Shown here piece after piece: positions 43,055-51,696 of a stretch of 60,785 nt of DNA. The translations under genes and the position numbers were made by a program. This DNA comes from Elusimicrobiota bacterium. GTDB lineage: Bacteria; Elusimicrobiota; Elusimicrobia; UBA1565; UBA9628. The stretch covers positions 1-60,785 of the forward strand of contig JAUYSH010000090.1 of NCBI GenBank assembly GCA_030696455.1, in the 5' to 3' direction. The stretch's first letter is position 1. Each line of letters begins with the position of its first letter. Under the pieces are notes generated by a model. It was given only the letters and a program-made list of their open reading frames with translations, made no database searches and had not been told where the DNA came from.

Positions 43055-45263
43055 CGCCTACCCCGAGGCGCAGGGCATGCGCGTCTGGCTCGTCGAGCGC
43101 GGCGGGCGCCGCCGCGCCGTTCTCGACCCGTGGCGCCCGGCCCTGCGCGTCCACGGCGGCCGCGCCGCGCTGACGCGCGTCCTGCGCCTGCTCGCCGGAT
43201 TGCCGTATCGCGCGGAGACCTCCTGGGTTTCGAAGACGGAGCTGTTCAGCGGCGCGTCCTTGCGGGTGCTCGAGGTCCGCGTTCCGGTGCTCGAGCGCGA
43301 TCCCCTGGTCAAGCGCCTGGCGGCCCTGGAGGTCCCGCTGTACGACGCCGACATCCATCTCGTCCAGGTCTGGCACTACGAGCGCGGCCATTTCCCGCTC
43401 GCTCTCTGCCGCTTCGCGCTCGACGGGGAGACGCTGAGCGGCTTTGAGCTCCGCGACGACCCGTGGGCGGTCGACTACGAGCTGCCCTCGCTGCGCTTCC
43501 TTCACCTCGCCTGGGCGCCCTCGGAGATCGCCGGCCGCCTGGACCCGAGCCACGGCTCCCAGCGCCGCCTGCTGCTCTCCGTCGACGGGCGCGTTTCCGA
43601 GTTGGAAGGCTCAGCTCAACAACAGCTCGAGACGCTCGCCCGTCGCCTGCGCGCCGAGGACCCCGACGTGATCACCACCGACTGGGGCGACTCCTCGCTG
43701 CTGCCCGAGCTCGAGGCGCTGTCGCTCGAGCACCGCGCGCTCTTGGATTTTTCGCGCGATCGCGGCCGAGCCATGGGCGCGCGCAAGGACCGCACCTTCT
43801 ACACCTACGGCCGCGCGGTCTATCAAGGAGGCGCGCGCTATCTGTTCGGGCGCTGGCACCTCGACCTCAAGAACAGCTTCATGCTGAAGGAAACCGGGAC
43901 CGCGGGCCTCTTCGAGATCGCGCGCATCGCGCGCATCCCCGTCCAGCGCGCCGCGCGCTGCACGATCGGCACGAGCCTGAGCTCGATGCAGATGCGCTGG
44001 GCCTGGGACCGGGGCGTGCTGATCCCGATGGACAAGCAGCAGGCCGAGGATTTTAGGCCGGCCGGTGAATTGCTCATATCCGACAAGGGCGGCCTCGTCT
44101 ACGAGCCCGAGGTGGGCTGGCACCGGAGCGTCGCCGAGTTCGATTTCTCCTCGATGTACCCGGAGATGATGGTGCGCCGCAACATCTCGCCGGAGACGGT
44201 GAACTGCCCGTGCTGCCCGGAGAACCTCGTCCCCGAGGTCGGCCACCGCCTGTGCTCCAAGCGCCGCGGCCTGGTGCCTTCGGTGCTCGAGCCGATCCTT
44301 CTCAAGCGCGCGAAGTACAAGGCGCTCGCGAAGGCGGGCGGGCCTCACGCGGCCGACCACAAGAGCCGCGCGGCGGCGCACAAGTGGTGCCTCGTCACCT
44401 GCTTCGGCTACCTCGGCTTCAAGAACGCGCGCTTCGGCAAGATCGAGGCGCACGAGTGCGTGACCGCGTGGGGACGCGAGGTGCTCCTGCGCGCCAAGGA
44501 CGCCGTCGAGAGCCGCGGCTATCATCTGCTCCACGCGCTCGTGGACGCGATCTGGATCACGGTGACGCCCGGCGCGGACCTCGAGGAGCTGCGGCTCGCC
44601 ATCGAGAAGGAGGCGGAGTGCCCTCTGGCGCTCGAGGGCGTCTACGAGTGGATCCGCTACTGCCCGTCGAAAGAGGACGCGCGCTCGGGCGTGCCCGGGC
44701 GCTACTTCGGCGCGTTCACGGACGGCGCGCTCAAGCTGCGCGGCATCGCCTCGCGCCGGCGCGACACGCCGGTTCTTCTCAAGGAGATGCAAAGCGATCT
44801 GCTTGGTATCCTCGCGAAGGTGTCTCCGGGCGGCGAACTCAAGGCGCTCGTTCCCGAGCTCCTGCAGATCGTCGAGGAGTATCGCCTGCGCCTGCGCGAA
44901 GGCCGCGTGAGCGCCGACGAGCTCGCGATCGCCTTCCATCTGTCCCGCGAGCCCGGCGACTATAGCCATGACACCGTCTCGTCCCTGGCCGCCAAGCAGC
45001 TCGCCGCGGCGGGCGTGACCTTGCACGTCGGGGAGACCGTGCGCTACGTGATCACCAACGCCTCGGACGCGGTCAAGGAGTGGCGCTCCCGGCCCTTGAG
45101 CCTGATGGAGCACGGCCTCGAGTACGATCAGCGGAAATATCTGGAGCTGCTCGAGCGCGCGGCCTGGGAGATCCTCGACGGCCTGGCGCCGCCGCCCGCG
45201 CCCGAGCCCAAGCGCCGCGCCGCCCCGCCGACGCGCGCGCTCGAGCTGCCCCTGGGCTGGTGA
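43026..45263 (+). CDS. PolB2-type family B DNA polymerase, probably without proofreading
   Basis: A 745-residue family B polymerase. Motif A is EFDFSSMYPEMM with Asp373. Motif B is KWCLVTCFGYLG with Lys453. Motif C is ALVDAIWI with Asp507, aligning with the second, catalytic Asp of DTDS; the first is lost. The exonuclease domain (about 170-320) is degenerate: DPDVITTDWGDS replaces the usual exo II motif (N-x3-F-D), and no clear exo I or III carboxylates are seen. Two metal-binding Asp residues thus remain for synthesis without obvious proofreading. Context and the promoter suggest a damage-inducible bypass polymerase. Confidence 0.88.
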   Translation: MGTTEGWLFDAYPEAQGMRVWLVERGGRRRAVLDPWRPALRVHGGRAALTRVLRLLAGLPYRAETSWVSKTELFSGASLRVLEVRVPVLERDPLVKRLAALEVPLYDADIHLVQVWHYERGHFPLALCRFALDGETLSGFELRDDPWAVDYELPSLRFLHLAWAPSEIAGRLDPSHGSQRRLLLSVDGRVSELEGSAQQQLETLARRLRAEDPDVITTDWGDSSLLPELEALSLEHRALLDFSRDRGRAMGARKDRTFYTYGRAVYQGGARYLFGRWHLDLKNSFMLKETGTAGLFEIARIARIPVQRAARCTIGTSLSSMQMRWAWDRGVLIPMDKQQAEDFRPAGELLISDKGGLVYEPEVGWHRSVAEFDFSSMYPEMMVRRNISPETVNCPCCPENLVPEVGHRLCSKRRGLVPSVLEPILLKRAKYKALAKAGGPHAADHKSRAAAHKWCLVTCFGYLGFKNARFGKIEAHECVTAWGREVLLRAKDAVESRGYHLLHALVDAIWITVTPGADLEELRLAIEKEAECPLALEGVYEWIRYCPSKEDARSGVPGRYFGAFTDGALKLRGIASRRRDTPVLLKEMQSDLLGILAKVSPGGELKALVPELLQIVEEYRLRLREGRVSADELAIAFHLSREPGDYSHDTVSSLAAKQLAAAGVTLHVGETVRYVITNASDAVKEWRSRPLSLMEHGLEYDQRKYLELLERAAWEILDGLAPPPAPEPKRRAAPPTRALELPLGW

Positions 45264-45348
45264 GGCGCGTCACGCAGCCTTTACGGCGCGCGCGTGGCCG
45301 GCGCCGGCCCGCGCGTGCTTGAATGTCGGCATGAAAGGAGGGCGAGCC

Positions 45349-45501
45349 ATGATCCGGAAAATACGCGGGGGGAAATACCGGCTGTACTCCAGAAAGACGA
45401 ATCCGCGCACGGGGCGCCGGCGCAACCTCGGCACGTTCGCGAACAGGGCCGGGGCGCTCAAGCACGAGCGCGAGATCCAGTACTTCAAGCGCCTGGACTG
45501 A
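45349..45501 (+). CDS. Small basic protein with a KYRLYSRK motif
   Basis: A 50-residue basic protein (GGKYRLYSRKTNPRTGRRRN, then ALKHEREIQYFKRLD) of a small family I recognise by pattern only; the layout of three strands and a helix is like DNA-binding Arm/AP2-type domains. AAAGGAGGG precedes ATG 45349; TTGAAT upstream (45319-45324) could be the -10 box of a short-leader mRNA. An in-frame ATG at 45331 is less likely because the ribosome-binding site follows it. Confidence 0.7.
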   Translation: MIRKIRGGKYRLYSRKTNPRTGRRRNLGTFANRAGALKHEREIQYFKRLD

Positions 45502-45581
45502 CGGTTAACAAGACTGTTGCTCGCCCGGCGTGTCGCGGCGGCGGGGCGGGGGCTATACTGAGGCCGAAGGAGGTACCGACC

Positions 45582-45929
45582 ATGACCAGCCAATGGATAA
45601 CCTTGACCGTCTTGGGCCTGGCCCTCGCGGGTCACGCGCTGGCCCGGCCCTCGGGCAACGGCCCGGCGCCGACGCCGGAGGAGAGGCCCGGGATCGAATC
45701 GGGCGCCGCGAGCCCCGGAATGCCGGGCGAGGGCGTCGAACGCTCGACCGGCACCGCCGGCGTGGACCGCTCAACGGGCGCCCCCACGGGGCAGGAAGAT
45801 CCGCGCCGGCGCGACCGGCGGACCTTGCCCGGCGCTCCGGGCACCGAGAACGGCTCCGAAAGCGGCGATGGAACGGGGACCGAAGGACGGCCGGGAGGCA
45901 TGAGGCCCCCGCCTCCGCCCGCGCCGTAA
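45582..45929 (+). CDS. Exported low-complexity protein
   Basis: A 115-residue protein with a signal peptide (ITLTVLGLALAGHALA) and a disordered mature part rich in Gly, Pro, Glu and Arg, including two related units VERSTGTAGV and VDRSTGAPTG. AAGGAGGT lies seven bases before ATG, and TATACT at 45554-45559 places the ribosome-binding site at the very start of the mRNA. It ends in a strong terminator. Function unknown. Confidence 0.65.
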   Translation: MTSQWITLTVLGLALAGHALARPSGNGPAPTPEERPGIESGAASPGMPGEGVERSTGTAGVDRSTGAPTGQEDPRRRDRRTLPGAPGTENGSESGDGTGTEGRPGGMRPPPPPAP

Positions 45930-45946
45930 GCGGCGTGTAAGAAAGG

Positions 45947-45980
45947 GGCCGGCGAGGCATCCTCGCCGGCCTTTTATTTT
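45947..45980 (+). terminator. Rho-independent terminator
   Basis: Stem GGCCGGCGAGG/CCTCGCCGGCC with a CAT-containing loop, then TTTTATTTT. It closes the short transcript of the low-complexity exported protein. Confidence 0.9.
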
Positions 45981-46041
45981 CCGGACCGAGCCCGGTCCCT
46001 TGCCCCTTGAAATTTCTCTCTTTTGATGTCACCCTAGCCCT

Positions 46042-46929
46042 ATGAGAACCCCTCTTCTCGCCGCCGCGTTGCTGCTCGCGTCGTGGCCGGCCCAGGCCCA
46101 GGACGGCGCCTTCGAGGCCGAGGTGCGCGAGGCGTCCGGGCGCCTGAAGAAAAGCGCCGCGGAGGCGAAGGCCGTCCCGCGGGCGGCGGCGGGCGCGGCG
46201 GACTGCCCCCCGGAAACGGCCGCCGAGCCGAAGCTCTACTCTTCCGACGTGCGCTGGGGCCTGAGCATGCCCGAGATGATGGCGCTGTACGCGAAGCTCT
46301 ACGCCTCGGACAAGCGCCTCAAGGGGCGGGCCTATCTCAACGCGGCGAAGGGACGCTACGAGCTGCCCAACCCCGCCCAGTTCGGTGGGCCCGTCGTCGT
46401 GCCCGAGATCCTGATCAAGGCCTTGGTCCGCCACATCGAGGAGGCCTTCGCGGCGGACTACGTCGACGCGGTGTTCTTTCCCGACATGGGCCACTCGCAC
46501 CTGCTCATCCCGGACGCGCTGTACGCGAGCAAGTACGACAAATATCCGGTCGACCGCCGGTCGCAGTTCTACACCGACGCGCTCTCCGATCCGGCGGTGC
46601 ACATCTTCTATCACACCGCCGAGCAGCTCCAGTCCCTCAAGGAGGACCGGCGCACCGTCCTCGACGACGAGAGGGTGCGCTGGCGGCACAAGACCCGCAA
46701 CATCGCCGGCCCCATCGCGGAGAACGCGCGGCTGACGACGTATCAGAACCCGGAGAGCCGGGCCAACACCGTGGGCGAGGTGCCGGGCTTCCGCTGGTGG
46801 GGGGCGGGATTCAACTTCAGCGCGAACAAGAGCGGCTGCTTCTCGTTCCGGCAAGGGGGGAAGGCGGTGCGCTTCGACATCAGCCTGTCCGACCTGGAGC
46901 CGGACCCGGCCAACCCCGTCGTCGACTGA
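46042..46929 (+). CDS. Exported protein of unknown function
   Basis: A 295-residue protein with a signal peptide (PLLAAALLLASWPAQAQ). The body has conserved-looking segments (YSSDVRWGLSMPEMMALYAK, FFPDMGHSHLLIPDALY, HIFYHTAEQLQSL) with several His and Asp residues that could bind a metal, but I do not recognise a family. CACCCT lies six bases before the ATG, a weak -10 box in the usual leaderless position. Confidence 0.7.
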   Translation: MRTPLLAAALLLASWPAQAQDGAFEAEVREASGRLKKSAAEAKAVPRAAAGAADCPPETAAEPKLYSSDVRWGLSMPEMMALYAKLYASDKRLKGRAYLNAAKGRYELPNPAQFGGPVVVPEILIKALVRHIEEAFAADYVDAVFFPDMGHSHLLIPDALYASKYDKYPVDRRSQFYTDALSDPAVHIFYHTAEQLQSLKEDRRTVLDDERVRWRHKTRNIAGPIAENARLTTYQNPESRANTVGEVPGFRWWGAGFNFSANKSGCFSFRQGGKAVRFDISLSDLEPDPANPVVD

Positions 46930-46930
46930 G

Positions 46931-47080
46931 CTAGTTGGGCTTGGCCGCCGCGTCCGCCTGGTGCGCGTTGAAGGTCTTCGCGACCAGCTTCGCGTCCGCG
47001 GACTTGAGCGTGCGTTCCCAGCCGCAGCTGCACCTAAGCTTCTTCTTCTCGGAACGAAACTCGTACATGTGGATTTTCAT
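46931..47080 (-). CDS. Small Cys-containing protein (49 residues)
   Basis: Too short for most ORF calls. ATG 47080 has GGGAGACC upstream and a TATAAT box about 25 bases before the start. The product (IHMYEFRSEKKKLRCSCGWE, then TFNAHQADAAAKPN) has a CSCGW knuckle and a His near the end, which could form a small zinc site. It converges on the preceding gene within two bases. Coding is supported by the ribosome-binding site and position. Confidence 0.6.
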   Translation of the reverse strand: MKIHMYEFRSEKKKLRCSCGWERTLKSADAKLVAKTFNAHQADAAAKPN

Positions 47081-47194
47081 GGGTCTCCCGCGGAATCAGC
47101 TTTGTAATTATAGCATTTTTCGCAGATTTGTTCTTTAAATTAAAGTGACGCCGCCGCGATAGGCGCGCGGCGCCCCCGCCGCTATCCTAAGGCC

Positions 47195-47893
47195 ATGAGA
47201 ACCTGGATTCTCCCGGCCCTGCTCGCGGCGGGCGTCCCCGCCCTCGCCGCCGCCCCCGAGGCGCCCGCGCAGCGCCGGCGCATGGTCTCCATCGGCTTCG
47301 GCCTCGTCGAGCCGGTGAGCAAGGTCCATTTCGGCGGCGGCGTCGGCGGCGGCTCCGCCGACAACGGCGACCTCGGCGTGGGGCTCGGCGCGCAGTACGT
47401 GCATTTCCTCACGCCGCGCCTCGGCGCGGGGCTCGAGGCGGACTACGTCACCCGCGACGGCACCCTGTCGACGCGCCTTTACCCGGCGGCCGACGCCAGC
47501 GTCCGGGGCGACACGTGGCTCATGCTCGCCCTGCTGCGCTATTCGTTCCTGCGCCGCGGCGCGGCGACGCCGTTCGTCCTGCTCGGCGCCGGCGGCGCCT
47601 GGAACAAGACGACGGTCGACGTGAAGCCCTCGGAATGGGCCGACACCGGGACCCGCGAGACGCGGCGCCTGATCGACGACGCGGCCTGGACGCCGGCGGC
47701 CTCGGCCCGGCTCGGGGTGGACCTGGACCTCGACGCGGCCGGGCCCGGCTTCGTGACGCTCGAGGCGGGGTGGACGGGGCTCGCCCACGCCGGCTACGCC
47801 GAGACGCCCCGAGGCCGCGCCCTCGGGCTCGAGGGCATCCGCGCGCCCCTGAGCCTCCTCTCCTTCACCGCGCGCTACAGCCTCAGGTTTTGA
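47195..47893 (+). CDS. Outer-membrane beta-barrel protein
   Basis: A 232-residue protein with a signal peptide (ILPALLAAGVPALAAA) and about eight amphipathic strands (VGLGAQYVHFLTPRLGAGLE, WLMLALLRYSFL, FVLLGAGGAWNKT, FVTLEAGWTGLAHAGY), ending in the barrel-type terminus SFTARYSLRF. Size fits an 8-strand OmpA/OmpW-like barrel. TATCCT lies six bases before ATG. Confidence 0.82.
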   Translation: MRTWILPALLAAGVPALAAAPEAPAQRRRMVSIGFGLVEPVSKVHFGGGVGGGSADNGDLGVGLGAQYVHFLTPRLGAGLEADYVTRDGTLSTRLYPAADASVRGDTWLMLALLRYSFLRRGAATPFVLLGAGGAWNKTTVDVKPSEWADTGTRETRRLIDDAAWTPAASARLGVDLDLDAAGPGFVTLEAGWTGLAHAGYAETPRGRALGLEGIRAPLSLLSFTARYSLRF

Positions 47894-47917
47894 CGGAAAT
47901 ATTGCTAAAATACGACG

Positions 47918-48883
47918 GTGAGTCCAGCCCGCCCGGAGTGCTCGGTCGTCATCCCCGTCTTCAACTCCGCGGGCTCCGTGGCCCGCGTCGCGGAGGAAGT
48001 GCTCGCGGCCTTCGCCGGCGTCCGCGTCCAACTCGTGCTTGTCGACGACGGAAGCCGCGACGAGAGCGCCCGGGTCTGCCGCGAGCTCGCCGGCCGCCAT
48101 CCCGGGAAGGCGGTGTTCGCCCGCCTTTCGCGCAACTTCGGCGAGCACAACGCCGTGCTCGCCGGCCTGCGCCTGGCCGCGGGGCGCTACGTCGTCGTCA
48201 TGGACGACGACGGCGAGAACCGCCCCGCGGACGCGCTGCGTCTCTTCGAGCGCGCGCGGGAGTCCGACGCGGACCTGGTGTACTCCCGCTATCCCGCGCG
48301 CCATCACGCCTGGTGGCGCCTGGCCGGCAGCCGCTTCAACGGCTGGGTCGCGGGGCTGCTCATCCGCAAGCCCAAGGACCTCTATCTGTCGAGCTTCAAG
48401 TGCCTGAGCGGCTGGCTCGTGTCGCAGGTGACGCGCTACGACGGCCCGTTCCCCTATCTCGACGGCCTCGCCCTGCAGTACGCCGGCCGCATCGAGGTCG
48501 TCGACTGCGCCCACTCGCCGAGCGAGCGGGCGGCGTCGAACTACGACCTGCGCCGCCTCGGCCGGCTCTGGCTCAACATGGCGGTGAACTTCTCCGTGGC
48601 ACCCCTGCGCCTGAGCAGCCTGCTCGGCGCCGCGATGGTCGCACTCGGGGGCGTGCTCACCGCTGAGGTCCTCATCGAGCGATTCCTCGGGAAGCCGACC
48701 CCGCCCGGCTGGGCGCACCTGGCGGTGCTCGTGCTGGTCTTCTCGGGCGCGCAGCTGCTCATCCTGGGCGTGATCGGGGAGTACCTCGGGCGCCTGTTCC
48801 TCATGGCCAACCGCCTGCCGCAGTCGGCGGTACGCGAGCTCGTCGGCGCGGCGCGTCCGGAGGACGCCGATGTCGGGAGCTAG
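47918..48883 (+). CDS. Family 2 glycosyltransferase with C-terminal membrane helices
   Basis: A 321-residue GT2 enzyme of the DPM1/GtrB type. The GT-A domain has CSVVIPVFNSAGSV, LVLVDDGSRDES and VVMDDDGENRP (DxD). Two C-terminal helices (about 230-300) anchor it and suggest transfer to a polyprenyl phosphate. It starts with GTG, six bases after TAAAAT. It overlaps the epimerase gene by 14 bases and leads a surface-glycan cluster. Confidence 0.92.
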   Translation: MSPARPECSVVIPVFNSAGSVARVAEEVLAAFAGVRVQLVLVDDGSRDESARVCRELAGRHPGKAVFARLSRNFGEHNAVLAGLRLAAGRYVVVMDDDGENRPADALRLFERARESDADLVYSRYPARHHAWWRLAGSRFNGWVAGLLIRKPKDLYLSSFKCLSGWLVSQVTRYDGPFPYLDGLALQYAGRIEVVDCAHSPSERAASNYDLRRLGRLWLNMAVNFSVAPLRLSSLLGAAMVALGGVLTAEVLIERFLGKPTPPGWAHLAVLVLVFSGAQLLILGVIGEYLGRLFLMANRLPQSAVRELVGAARPEDADVGS

Positions 48884-49901
48884 AGCCCCGCGCTCCGCGC
48901 TCGTCATCGGGGGGCTGGGCTTCATCGGCGCGGCCCTGTGCGAGCGCCTCGTGAAGGCCGGCTGGAAGGTCGCAGCGCTCGACTGCCTGCTCGAGGGCGG
49001 CGGCGGGCGCGAAGGCCACGCCGCGGCGGGGGTGGAGGTGGTCTTCGGCGACGCGCGCGACCGTCTCCTCGTGGAGTCTCTGGCCGAGGGGCGCGACGCG
49101 GTGTTCAACCTGGCCGGGCGCACCGGGCACCTCGACTCCGTGCGCGACCCCGAGGGCGACCTCGAGCACAACCTGCGCGGGCCGCTGTCGGTCCTCGAGG
49201 CGGTCCGCCGCGCCGCGCCGCTGGCCGCCCTGGTCCACGCGAGCACCCGGCAGGTGTACGGGCGCGCCGAGCGCCTGCCCGTCGACGAGACGCATCCGCT
49301 GAGGCCGCTCGATCCCAACGGCGTGCACAAGGCCGCCGCGGAGCAGCTCTGCCTGCAGTACGCGTCCCTGCACGATATGCGCGTGTCCGTCCTGCGCCTG
49401 ACGAACGTGTACGGCCCGCGCATGCGCGCCTCGGACGCGCGGCAGAACTTTCTCGGCTACTGGGTCGGCCGCCTGCTGCGCGGCGAGGAGCTCGTCGTGT
49501 TCGGCGACGGGACCTTGCGCCGCGACCATCTCTACGTCGAGGACGCCGTCGACGCCTTCCTGGCCGCCGCCGCCGCTCCCGCCGCCGTCGGGCGCGCCAT
49601 GAACGTCGGGGGCGGACGCCCCGTCTCCTTCCGCGACCTGGCCGATACGCTCATCGAGATCGTCCCGCGGGGCCGCTGGCGCCTGGAGCCGCTCCCCGAG
49701 GAGCGCCGCAGCATCGACATCGGCGACAGCTGGTGCGACATCGCCCTGGCGCGCTCGTTGACCGGCTGGGCCCCGCGCACGCCGCTGCGAGAGGGCCTGC
49801 GCTCCACCCTCGAATTCTATTATGAGCATGCCGAGACCTACGGCGTCGTCGCGCGTTCCCTTCCTGGCGCTGTCCCGCCGCGCCGCGTCGCTGCGTCCTG
49901 A
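48870..49901 (+). CDS. NAD-dependent sugar-nucleotide epimerase/dehydratase
   Basis: A 343-residue extended SDR. The Rossmann motif is GGLGFIG, and HASTRQVYGRAE carries the usual Ser/Thr. The expected YxxxK is replaced by NGVHK, so the catalytic Tyr appears to be Asn while Lys is kept, as in some epimerase subgroups. RRDHLYVEDAVDAFL and NVGGG are further signatures. It probably makes a modified sugar for the neighbouring transferases. Confidence 0.88.
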   Translation: MSGARAPRSALVIGGLGFIGAALCERLVKAGWKVAALDCLLEGGGGREGHAAAGVEVVFGDARDRLLVESLAEGRDAVFNLAGRTGHLDSVRDPEGDLEHNLRGPLSVLEAVRRAAPLAALVHASTRQVYGRAERLPVDETHPLRPLDPNGVHKAAAEQLCLQYASLHDMRVSVLRLTNVYGPRMRASDARQNFLGYWVGRLLRGEELVVFGDGTLRRDHLYVEDAVDAFLAAAAAPAAVGRAMNVGGGRPVSFRDLADTLIEIVPRGRWRLEPLPEERRSIDIGDSWCDIALARSLTGWAPRTPLREGLRSTLEFYYEHAETYGVVARSLPGAVPPRRVAAS

Positions 49902-50946
49902 GTACGAGCGCGCGTTCCGCGGCGTCCTGAAGGGCGGGCGCTTCATCCTGGGCCCCCGCGTGGAGGCCTTCGAGGCGGCGTTCGCGCTCGCCGCCGGGAC
50001 GCGCCACTGCGTCGCGGTCGCCTCCGGGACGGACGCGCTGTGGCTGTCCCTTCGCGCCGCGGGCGTGGGCCCGGGCGACGAGGTGGTGACCGTCTCTCAT
50101 ACCTGCGTGCCCACCGCCGCCGCGATCCTGCAGTGCGGCGCCGTGCCCGTCCTCGCCGACGTCGAGCCCGGGACGATGACGATGGATCCCGCCTCCGCCG
50201 CGCGCGCGATCACGCGCCGCACCAAGGCCCTGCTGCCCGTCCACCTCTACGGCCTGTGCGCCGACCTCTCCGCCCTCAAGGACCTCGCGCGCGCCAAGGG
50301 CCTGCCGCTCATCGAGGACTGCGCGCAGGCCGCGGGGGCGCTGTACGACGGCCGGCCCGCCGGCGGCCACGGCCTGGCGGGCGCCTTCAGCTTCTATCCG
50401 ACCAAGAACCTCGGCGCCCTCGGCGACGGCGGCGCGGTGACGACCGACGACGCCTCGTTCGCGGCGCGCCTGCGCCGGCTGCGCTTCTACGGCTACGAGG
50501 AGGCGCAGGTCGCGCGCGAGACCGGCCACAACAGCCGCCTCGACGAGCTTCAGGCGGCGTTCCTGTCCGCGGCGCTCGCGCGCCTGCCGGGCTGGATCCG
50601 GGCGCGCCGGGCGGTCGCCGCGCTCTACCGCGCGGGCTTCGCGGATAGGCTCGCCTGCCCGGACGACGCCCCGCGCCGGCGTCACGCCTATCATCTCTTC
50701 GTGGCCCGCGCTCCTCGACGCGACCTCCTGCGCCGACGCCTGGCGGCCCGCGGGATCGAGACCGCCGTGCATTATCCGGTCCCGGTCCACCGACAGAGGG
50801 GCTACGCGCCGGCCTGCCGCGTGGGGCCGGGCGGCCTCGCGGTCACCGAACGCCTCGCGCGCGAGATCGTGAGCCTTCCTCTTTATCCGGAGCTGCGCCC
50901 CGCCGAGGCGCGCCGAGTCGTCGAAGCCGTGCGCGCCTGCGCGTGA
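49822..50946 (+). CDS. DegT/DnrJ/EryC1/StrS family aminotransferase
   Basis: A 374-residue PLP enzyme that aminates keto-sugar nucleotides. VAVASGTDALWLSLRAAGV binds the phosphate, EDCAQAAGA carries the PLP Asp region, and SFYPTKNLGALGDGGAV carries the Schiff-base Lys. It overlaps the epimerase by 80 bases in another frame; ATG 49828 is an alternative start. Together they could make an amino sugar for a surface glycan. Confidence 0.93.
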   Translation: MSMPRPTASSRVPFLALSRRAASLRPEYERAFRGVLKGGRFILGPRVEAFEAAFALAAGTRHCVAVASGTDALWLSLRAAGVGPGDEVVTVSHTCVPTAAAILQCGAVPVLADVEPGTMTMDPASAARAITRRTKALLPVHLYGLCADLSALKDLARAKGLPLIEDCAQAAGALYDGRPAGGHGLAGAFSFYPTKNLGALGDGGAVTTDDASFAARLRRLRFYGYEEAQVARETGHNSRLDELQAAFLSAALARLPGWIRARRAVAALYRAGFADRLACPDDAPRRRHAYHLFVARAPRRDLLRRRLAARGIETAVHYPVPVHRQRGYAPACRVGPGGLAVTERLAREIVSLPLYPELRPAEARRVVEAVRACA

Positions 50947-51671
50947 AGCCCTCCGAGCACCGCCGCATGGCGGACGTCGAGGAGCGCCATTGGTGGTACC
51001 GGGCGCTGCGCCGGCGCGTCGTGTCGGACCTCGCGGCCGACGGCCTGCGCGACGGCGACCCCGTGCTCGACGCCGGCTGCGGCACGGGGGGGACATGGCG
51101 GGCGCTGAGCCGCCGCTGGCCGGCCCTCGACTACACCGGGCTCGATCCGGCCGAGGAGGCGCTGAGCGCCGCGCGCGCCGCGGGCGCCCCGCGGCTCGTG
51201 CGCGCGGGGCTCGACGACGCGCCCCCGGTCGCCGGGCAGCGCGCGATCATATGCCTCGACACGCTCTATTACGCGGCCGACGAGGCCGCGGCCCTCGCCC
51301 GCCTGCGCGGCGCGCTGCGCCCCGGCGGCTGCCTCCTCCTCAATCTTCCGGCCTTCGACTGCGCCCGCGGGCGCCACGACGAAGCCGTGGGCGTGACGCG
51401 GCGCTACCGCCGCCCGCGCGTCGCCGAGCTTCTGCGCGGGGCGGGCTTCGCCGTCGAGCGCTGCGAGTACTGGAACGCGGCGCTGTTCCCGGTCGCGCTG
51501 GCCTGGCGCGCGGCCACGCGCTCATCCGGAGGCGAGGCCCGCTCCGACCTCGCCATGCCGCCCGCGCCGCTCAACGCCGCGCTCGCCGGCTGGCTCGACC
51601 TCGAGAGGCGCCTCGGACGACTCCTGCCTCCTCCGTTCGGACTTTCTGTCTACGCCCTCGCCCGCGCTTAA
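50943..51671 (+). CDS. Class I SAM-dependent methyltransferase
   Basis: A 242-residue methyltransferase. VLDAGCGTGGTW is motif I, YTGLDPAEEAL motif II, and ICLDTLYYAADEAAALARL with LRPGGCLLLNLPAF motif IV/V. HRRMADVEERHWWYRALRR at the N-terminus is typical of those in glycan clusters. The GTG start overlaps the aminotransferase stop (GTGA). It may methylate a lipid-linked sugar. Confidence 0.9.
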   Translation: MKPSEHRRMADVEERHWWYRALRRRVVSDLAADGLRDGDPVLDAGCGTGGTWRALSRRWPALDYTGLDPAEEALSAARAAGAPRLVRAGLDDAPPVAGQRAIICLDTLYYAADEAAALARLRGALRPGGCLLLNLPAFDCARGRHDEAVGVTRRYRRPRVAELLRGAGFAVERCEYWNAALFPVALAWRAATRSSGGEARSDLAMPPAPLNAALAGWLDLERRLGRLLPPPFGLSVYALARA

Positions 51672-51696
51672 CGGCTTTACGGCAACGGCTCGCGAC

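Noticed and set aside
43611-45113. 500-codon minus-strand open frame opposite the polymerase
   Set aside because: The plus strand carries clear polymerase motifs A, B and C. The antisense frame is a codon-bias shadow.
43026-45263. PolB2 called catalytically dead because motif C lacks DTD
   Set aside because: The surviving Asp in LVDAIW aligns with the second Asp of DTDS, which together with the motif A Asp carries catalysis, so loss of activity cannot be assumed.
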